Below, one piece after another: positions 5,955 to 9,712 of a stretch of DNA of 9,712 bases (position 1 is the first letter of the stretch; each line of letters opens with the position of its first letter). The stretch spans positions 1-9,712 of the forward strand of contig UQPP01000053.1 in NCBI GenBank assembly GCA_900543025.1. Reading direction: 5' to 3'. Origin of the DNA: an uncultured Collinsella sp. (GTDB taxonomy: Bacteria; Actinomycetota; Coriobacteriia; Coriobacteriales; Coriobacteriaceae). Both the position numbers and the translations under genes were made by a program. Below the pieces are notes generated by a model. The model searched no databases, was not told where the DNA came from, and saw only the letters and a list, made by a program, of their open reading frames with translations.

Positions 5955-6026
5955 ATGTACTCCGTTACATGCTTATTTATATGTCGCTCAACTCATACAT
6001 ATTAGCGTACATATGGCGCGTCCCAA
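5951..6026 (-). promoter_or_regulatory. Promoter region of the hydrolase gene with repeated ACATAT/ATATGT motifs
   Basis: On the minus strand TTGGGA (6026-6021) and TAATAT (6004-5999) with a 16-bp spacer form a plausible promoter; TATAAA at 5981-5976 is an alternative -10. The region carries CATATGTAC at 5952-5960 and its exact inverse GTACATATG at 6007-6015. It also has ATATGT (5979-5984) paired with ACATAT (5997-6002). These could be binding sites for a regulator of cell-wall genes, or simply AT-rich promoter sequence. Confidence 0.35.
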
Positions 6027-6177
6027 CGATTTCCACGAACGGCAGGAAACTGCAAGGTCAGCGGCTCGTAAGCAAATGCCAAAGATCAGGTTATGCGTAC
6101 GCAAGCTCTTCTATGAGTACGTTAGCACAATCCTCTGCTTTTCCTACAGCGCACGATTTGGGCGTCCCTGCCTGCGC

Positions 6178-6183
6178 TATACT
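6178..6183 (+). promoter_or_regulatory. galE -10 element (TATACT)
   Basis: TATACT lies 37 bp before the galE ATG. Upstream TTTGGG (6156-6161) at 16 bp is a weak -35. The expected leader is about 30 nt. The rest of 6027-6177 holds no gene that I can support. Confidence 0.5.
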
Positions 6184-6220
6184 CCCCTGAAGAAGTGTTC
6201 CTGATTCGATAGGAGACTAC

Positions 6221-7282
6221 ATGTCCAAAGCACTCGACCCCAAAGACACCTGTGTCCTCGTTACCGGTGGCGCCGGCTTTATCGGCTCGCACACCGTCGT
6301 TCAGCTGCTCGAGGGTGGCTACCAGGTCGTCATCGTCGATGATCTCTCCAACTCCAGCGCCGTCGCCGTCGACCGCGTCAAGACCATCGTGGGCGACGAG
6401 GCCGCCAAGAACCTCACCTTCTACGAGGCCAACGTGCTCGACCGCGATGCGATGAACAAGATCTTCGATACCCATCAGATCGACCGCGTCATCCACTTTG
6501 CCGGCTTTAAGGCCGTCGGCGAGTCGGTGAGCAAGCCCGTCGAGTACTACCACAACAACATCGAGAACACCCTGGTGCTCATCGACGTCATGCGCAACCA
6601 TGGCTGCAAGTCCATCATCTTCTCGAGCTCCTCGACCGTCTACGGCGACCCGGACAACCCGCCCGTCACCGAGGAGGATCCTAAGAAGCCCGCGACCAAC
6701 CCCTATGGTTGGACCAAGTGGATGATCGAGCAGATCCTTATGGACGTCCACACCGCCGACCCCGAGTGGGACGTCGTGCTACTCCGTTATTTCAATCCCA
6801 TCGGCGCCCATCCGTCGGGCCTGATCGGCGAGGATCCCAAGGGCATCCCCAACAACCTGGTGCCCTATGTCGCCCAGGTCGCCGTGGGCAAGCTCGAGGC
6901 CGTTCAGGTCTTTGGCAACGACTACCCCACCCCCGACGGCACCGGCGTGCGCGATTACATCCACGTGTGCGATCTGGCATCTGGTCACGTGGCCGCCCTC
7001 AACTGGATGAACGGCAAGACCGGCGTCGAGATCTTTAACCTGGGCACCGGCACCGGCACCTCGGTACTCGAGGTCGTCGCCGCCTTCTCCAAGGCTTGTG
7101 GCAAGGAGCTGCCCTACGTGATCCGCGAGCGCCGCGCCGGCGACATCGCTGCCAACTGGTGCGATGCCTCCAAGGCCGAGCGCATGATGGGCTGGAAGGC
7201 CCAGTACGACATCGCGGACATGTGCCGCGATAGCTGGAACTGGCAGAGCCACAACCCCAACGGCTTCGCCGACGCCGAGTAG
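6221..7282 (+). CDS. galE: UDP-glucose 4-epimerase
   Basis: GalE is a cytoplasmic NAD-dependent short-chain dehydrogenase that interconverts UDP-galactose and UDP-glucose, serving the Leloir pathway and supplying UDP-galactose for polysaccharides. The 353 residues match the classic family. They include TGGAGFIGSH with G16/G19/G22 for NAD, the SSSSTVYG segment with the equivalent of E. coli Ser124 at Ser137, the catalytic YxxxK as Tyr162/Lys166 (PYGWTK), LLRYFNPIGAHPSG (187-200), and the C-terminal WQSHNPNGF (341-349). ATG 6221 is preceded by AGGAG at 5 bp. Asn312 stands where E. coli GalE has the gatekeeper Tyr299 and the human enzyme has Cys307, so wider substrate use (N-acetyl sugars) is possible. 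It is a single gene with its own promoter and strong terminator. Confidence 0.96.
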   Translation: MSKALDPKDTCVLVTGGAGFIGSHTVVQLLEGGYQVVIVDDLSNSSAVAVDRVKTIVGDEAAKNLTFYEANVLDRDAMNKIFDTHQIDRVIHFAGFKAVGESVSKPVEYYHNNIENTLVLIDVMRNHGCKSIIFSSSSTVYGDPDNPPVTEEDPKKPATNPYGWTKWMIEQILMDVHTADPEWDVVLLRYFNPIGAHPSGLIGEDPKGIPNNLVPYVAQVAVGKLEAVQVFGNDYPTPDGTGVRDYIHVCDLASGHVAALNWMNGKTGVEIFNLGTGTGTSVLEVVAAFSKACGKELPYVIRERRAGDIAANWCDASKAERMMGWKAQYDIADMCRDSWNWQSHNPNGFADAE

Positions 7283-7303
7283 CAAAACCTACATACCGCT
7301 CTT

Positions 7304-7337
7304 GCCCCGATCTCACGTTGTGAGGTCGGGGCTTTTT
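7304..7337 (+). terminator. galE intrinsic terminator
   Basis: GCCCCGATCTCAC (7304-7316) pairs with GTGAGGTCGGGGC (7320-7332), a 13-bp stem with one T-G pair and a GTT loop, followed directly by TTTTT (7333-7337). This is a textbook factor-independent terminator 21 bp past the stop codon. Confidence 0.93.
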
Positions 7338-7386
7338 CATGGCATGTAACCATTCGCCGAAAATCGACCAACTTTTTTATCTTGCC

Positions 7387-7416
7387 TGTACATGTTTAAA
7401 CAACATGTTTTACAAT
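7387..7416 (+). promoter_or_regulatory. malQ promoter with embedded inverted repeat
   Basis: TACAAT (7411-7416) is a good -10; TGTACA (7387-7392) at 18 bp is a partial -35. The spacer holds the inverted repeat ACATGTT (7390-7396) / AACATGT (7402-7408), with the 10-bp palindrome TGTTTAAACA (7393-7402) inside it. The position between -35 and -10 suits repressor binding. It does not have the central CG usual for LacI-type operators. The predicted leader to ATG 7502 is about 80 nt. Confidence 0.5.
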
Positions 7417-7488
7417 AGGCGTATCGAATCAGAACATCGGAGGCGGACTGCACACCCATCGGCAGGCCGACCCCACAACAAGAAGGTT

Positions 7489-7494
7489 GGTGAG
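7489..7494 (+). promoter_or_regulatory. Ribosome binding site GGTGAG deciding the malQ start
   Basis: GGTGAG lies 7 bp before ATG 7502. In-frame TTG 7487 and GTG 7490 lie on or beside it and are poorer starts. The protein from 7502 begins MERASGVLMPVSSLP, as 4-alpha-glucanotransferases usually do. Confidence 0.6.
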
Positions 7495-7501
7495 CGCATT
7501 C

Positions 7502-9007
7502 ATGGAGCGTGCAAGCGGCGTCCTCATGCCCGTCTCATCTCTGCCCGGACCATACGGAATCGGCGGCTTTGGCTGGAATGCCTACGACTTCGTCGATTTT
7601 CTCGCCTCGTGCAAACAACATTACTGGCAGATTCTGCCCCTTACGACGACCAGCTATGGCGATTCGCCCTATCAGTCGTTCTCGGCCCGCGCAGGCAACC
7701 CCAACTTTATCGACTTTGCCGAGCTTATCGAGGCAGGGTATCTGGAGCAGCGCGATATCGATGGCGTGTATCTGGGATCCGACCCCAGCAATGTCGACTA
7801 CGGTGCTATCTTTGGCGGCCGCCGTCAGATTCTCGACCGCGCCGCTGAGCGCTTTGCTGCCGACAAGCCGGCCGATTTCGATGACTTTATCCAGGCCAAC
7901 GAGGACTGGCTCATCCCCTACTGTGAGTTCATGACCGTCAAAGAGGAGTGCGGTCTCAAGGCGTTTTGGGAGTGGCCCGCGGAGCTCCGCACCCGCGGCG
8001 AGGCTTCCGCCAAGGTCTGCGCCGACCATCCGGCGCGTATGCTCTACCACCAGATGACGCAGTACTTCTTCGATCGCCAGTGGAGCCGCCTCAAGGCCTA
8101 TGCCAACGAGCGCGACATTCTCATCATCGGCGACCTGCCCATCTATGTCTCGCGTGACTCCGTCGAGATGTGGGCGACGCCTGAGCTCTTTAAGATCGAC
8201 GCCGCCGGCAATCCCGTGAGCGTCGCCGGCACGCCGCCCGACCAGTTCTCGGCCACCGGCCAGTACTGGGGCAACCCCATCTACGACTGGGACGCCATGG
8301 AGTCCGACGGCTTCTCCTGGTGGGAGGGCCGCATTCGCGCCGCCCTCGACATGTACGACGTCATCCGCCTGGATCACTTCCGCGGCTTCGAGGCCTATTG
8401 GGAGGTGCCGTTCTCCTCGCCCGATTCGTCCTACGGTTCGTGGACGCAGGGTCCCGGCCTCAAGTTCTTCAAGACGCTCGAGGAAAAGCTCGGCACGCTG
8501 CCCATCATCGCCGAGGACCTGGGCTTCCTCACCCCCGGCGTCATCGACATGCGCGACAACTCGGGCTTCCCCGGCATGAAGATCTTGCAGTTTGCCTTTG
8601 AGGGCACCAACTCGTACTACCTGCCGCATAACTACATCGCCAACACCGTCGCCTATGTGGGCACCCACGACAACGAGACGGCGCGCGGTTGGTTTGAGGG
8701 AACGGCCACCCCCCGTCAGCGCGAGCAGGCAGCCCTGTACACCCATCAGCAGGCCGGCGAACCCATGGCAGATGCACTCAACCGCACCATCGCCGCCAGC
8801 GTGAGCGACACGTGCATCTACACCATGCAGGACCTGCTCAACTTGGGCAACGAGACGCGCATCAACACCCCTGCCACGCTGGGCGGCAACTGGACCTGGC
8901 GCATGCTCGACGGCGCCATCACCCGCGAGCTCGAGCACAAACTCACCGACTGGACCGAGACCTACTTCCGCATCCCGTCGGAAGCCGAAATCGAGCTTCC
9001 TCAATAG
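7502..9007 (+). CDS. malQ: 4-alpha-glucanotransferase (amylomaltase, GH77)
   Basis: MalQ is a cytoplasmic disproportionating enzyme that moves 1,4-alpha-glucan segments between maltodextrins, releasing glucose and making longer chains for phosphorylase. The 501 residues cover the whole GH77 domain and match the shorter bacterial/plant-type enzymes. Visible are the N-terminal SSLPGPYGIGGFG (12-24), DSPYQSFSARAGNP (54-67), GDLPIYVSRDS (210-220) and GTPPDQFSATGQYWGNP (243-259). RLDHFRGFEAYW carries nucleophile Asp291, IIAEDLG carries acid/base Glu338, and THDNET carries Asp390. ATG 7502 is supported by GGTGAG at 7 bp and by the typical N-terminus. glgP follows 128 bp downstream on the same strand, so the pair forms a maltodextrin/glycogen degradation unit. 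Confidence 0.97.
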   Translation: MERASGVLMPVSSLPGPYGIGGFGWNAYDFVDFLASCKQHYWQILPLTTTSYGDSPYQSFSARAGNPNFIDFAELIEAGYLEQRDIDGVYLGSDPSNVDYGAIFGGRRQILDRAAERFAADKPADFDDFIQANEDWLIPYCEFMTVKEECGLKAFWEWPAELRTRGEASAKVCADHPARMLYHQMTQYFFDRQWSRLKAYANERDILIIGDLPIYVSRDSVEMWATPELFKIDAAGNPVSVAGTPPDQFSATGQYWGNPIYDWDAMESDGFSWWEGRIRAALDMYDVIRLDHFRGFEAYWEVPFSSPDSSYGSWTQGPGLKFFKTLEEKLGTLPIIAEDLGFLTPGVIDMRDNSGFPGMKILQFAFEGTNSYYLPHNYIANTVAYVGTHDNETARGWFEGTATPRQREQAALYTHQQAGEPMADALNRTIAASVSDTCIYTMQDLLNLGNETRINTPATLGGNWTWRMLDGAITRELEHKLTDWTETYFRIPSEAEIELPQ

Positions 9008-9055
9008 GAGCTACCGCGCCCAACCCCTCCCCACCGTGCGGACGCGCTTGCTTTT

Positions 9056-9096
9056 CCCGCGCGAGGCCACCCCAATCCCCTCGCGCGGGCTTCTTA
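9056..9096 (+). terminator. Stem-loop between malQ and glgP, possible attenuator or partial terminator
   Basis: CCCGCGCGAGG (9056-9066) pairs perfectly with CCTCGCGCGGG (9079-9089) over a 12-nt loop, followed by CTTCTTA. The stem is strong but the T-tract is weak, so termination may be partial. No convincing promoter is seen between it and glgP at 9136, so it more likely tunes the malQ:glgP ratio or protects a transcript end. Confidence 0.65.
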
Positions 9097-9135
9097 TGAA
9101 TTGCAGACATGAAACAACCCATCACAGGAGAAAAC

Positions 9136-9712
9136 ATGCCCCAAATTAACCTCATGGAACTCGCCGAGCAGTCTTTTGGCACCTCGCTCGAGCAGCTCGA
9201 CGACCGTCGCATTTACAAGCTGCTGGTCAAACTCGTGCAGGAGCGCTCCGCCGCCTGCCCGCTCAACAACGGCAAGAAAAAGCTCTATTACATTTCCGCC
9301 GAATTTTTGATCGGCAAGCTGCTCATCAACAACATGATCGACCTTGGCATCTACGACGAGGTTAAGGACCAGCTCACCGCCGCAGGCCACGACCTCAACA
9401 AGATCGAGGAGTTCGAGGTCGAGCCGTCGCTCGGCAACGGCGGCCTGGGCCGCCTGGCCGCGTGCTTCCTGGATTCCATCGCCACGCTGGGCTTGACCGG
9501 CGATGGCGTGGGCCTCAACTATCACTACGGTCTGTTCCGTCAGCGCTTTGTCGACAACCAGCAGAAGGCCGTCCCCGACGAGTGGCTCGGTGAGCAGGAC
9601 ATCCTAGTCGACGATGACCGCTCCTACACCGTCGAGTTCGGCGATTTTGCCGTTACTTCCAAGCTCGTCAACATCGATGTGCCCGGTTACGGCCAGCCCA
9701 CCAAGAACCGCC
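9136..9712 (+). CDS. glgP: Glycogen/starch/maltodextrin phosphorylase, N-terminal part (cut by window end)
   Basis: The first 192 codons of an alpha-glucan phosphorylase (GT35), which uses phosphate and pyridoxal phosphate to release glucose-1-phosphate from glycogen or maltodextrins. My translation of the plus strand from ATG 9136 stays open to the window end. It shows YYISAEFLIGK (51-61), the family hallmark EPSLGNGGLGRLAACFLDS (96-114), GVGLNYHYGLFRQ (124-136) and DEWL (147-150). The family's full length is about 750-850 residues, so roughly three quarters is missing, including the pyridoxal-phosphate lysine. AGGAG (9126-9130) lies 5 bp before ATG 9136. An in-frame ATG at 9109 lacks such a site. 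It probably shares the malQ transcript across the stem-loop at 9056-9089. MalP and GlgP subtypes cannot be separated from this part. Confidence 0.95.
   Translation, partial: MPQINLMELAEQSFGTSLEQLDDRRIYKLLVKLVQERSAACPLNNGKKKLYYISAEFLIGKLLINNMIDLGIYDEVKDQLTAAGHDLNKIEEFEVEPSLGNGGLGRLAACFLDSIATLGLTGDGVGLNYHYGLFRQRFVDNQQKAVPDEWLGEQDILVDDDRSYTVEFGDFAVTSKLVNIDVPGYGQPTKNR

Noticed and set aside
5812..6204. Small plus-strand frames in the hydrolase-galE gap
   Set aside because: They overlap the hydrolase start and both promoters, have no ribosome binding site and no recognisable protein.
7535..9004. 489-codon open frame on the minus strand
   Set aside because: It lies fully antisense to malQ, whose catalytic residues are all intact. 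The translation is low-complexity Val/Gly/Ala/Asp, typical of a shadow.
9096..9149. 17-codon frame overlapping the glgP start
   Set aside because: No ribosome binding site, and it conflicts with the well-supported glgP start.

Overview
The window is about 9.7 kb of high-GC bacterial chromosome. The gene set is murB, galE, malQ, glgP, a secreted coiled-coil cysteine hydrolase and several sugar-type regulators. Protein style suggests a Gram-positive gut actinobacterium of the Coriobacteriia, with Collinsella as the best guess. That assignment comes from recognition by eye, not from a search. Long antisense open frames occur across the G/C-ending genes and are treated as shadows.

Layout: 1-165 has no gene but carries two AT-rich palindromes that look like GntR-type operators. 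From 2158 down to 166 runs a minus-strand operon: a small unrecognised protein, then two GntR/HutC (UTRA) regulators whose coding regions overlap by 16 bp. A minus-strand LacI-family regulator (3375-2347) lies divergent from murB (3559-4521, plus). Between them is a CG-centred palindrome next to the murB promoter. murB converges on a minus-strand gene (5954-4749) for a secreted coiled-coil CHAP/NlpC-P60-like hydrolase. The 227-bp convergent gap holds a terminator hairpin and a striking 131-bp nested palindrome with 31-bp arms. A divergent promoter region (5955-6220) leads to galE (6221-7282, plus) with a strong terminator. It is followed by malQ (7502-9007) and the 5' part of glgP (9136 to the window end), with a GC-rich stem-loop between them.

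Together the genes cover cell-wall synthesis and remodelling (MurB, the hydrolase), UDP-sugar interconversion (GalE) and alpha-glucan breakdown (MalQ, GlgP). The three regulators probably sense sugars or phosphosugars, but their targets are not visible apart from the candidate operators. No CRISPR array, tRNA, rRNA, transposase or prophage gene was seen. The genes are ordinary. The most unusual structure is the palindromic element at 4599-4729.
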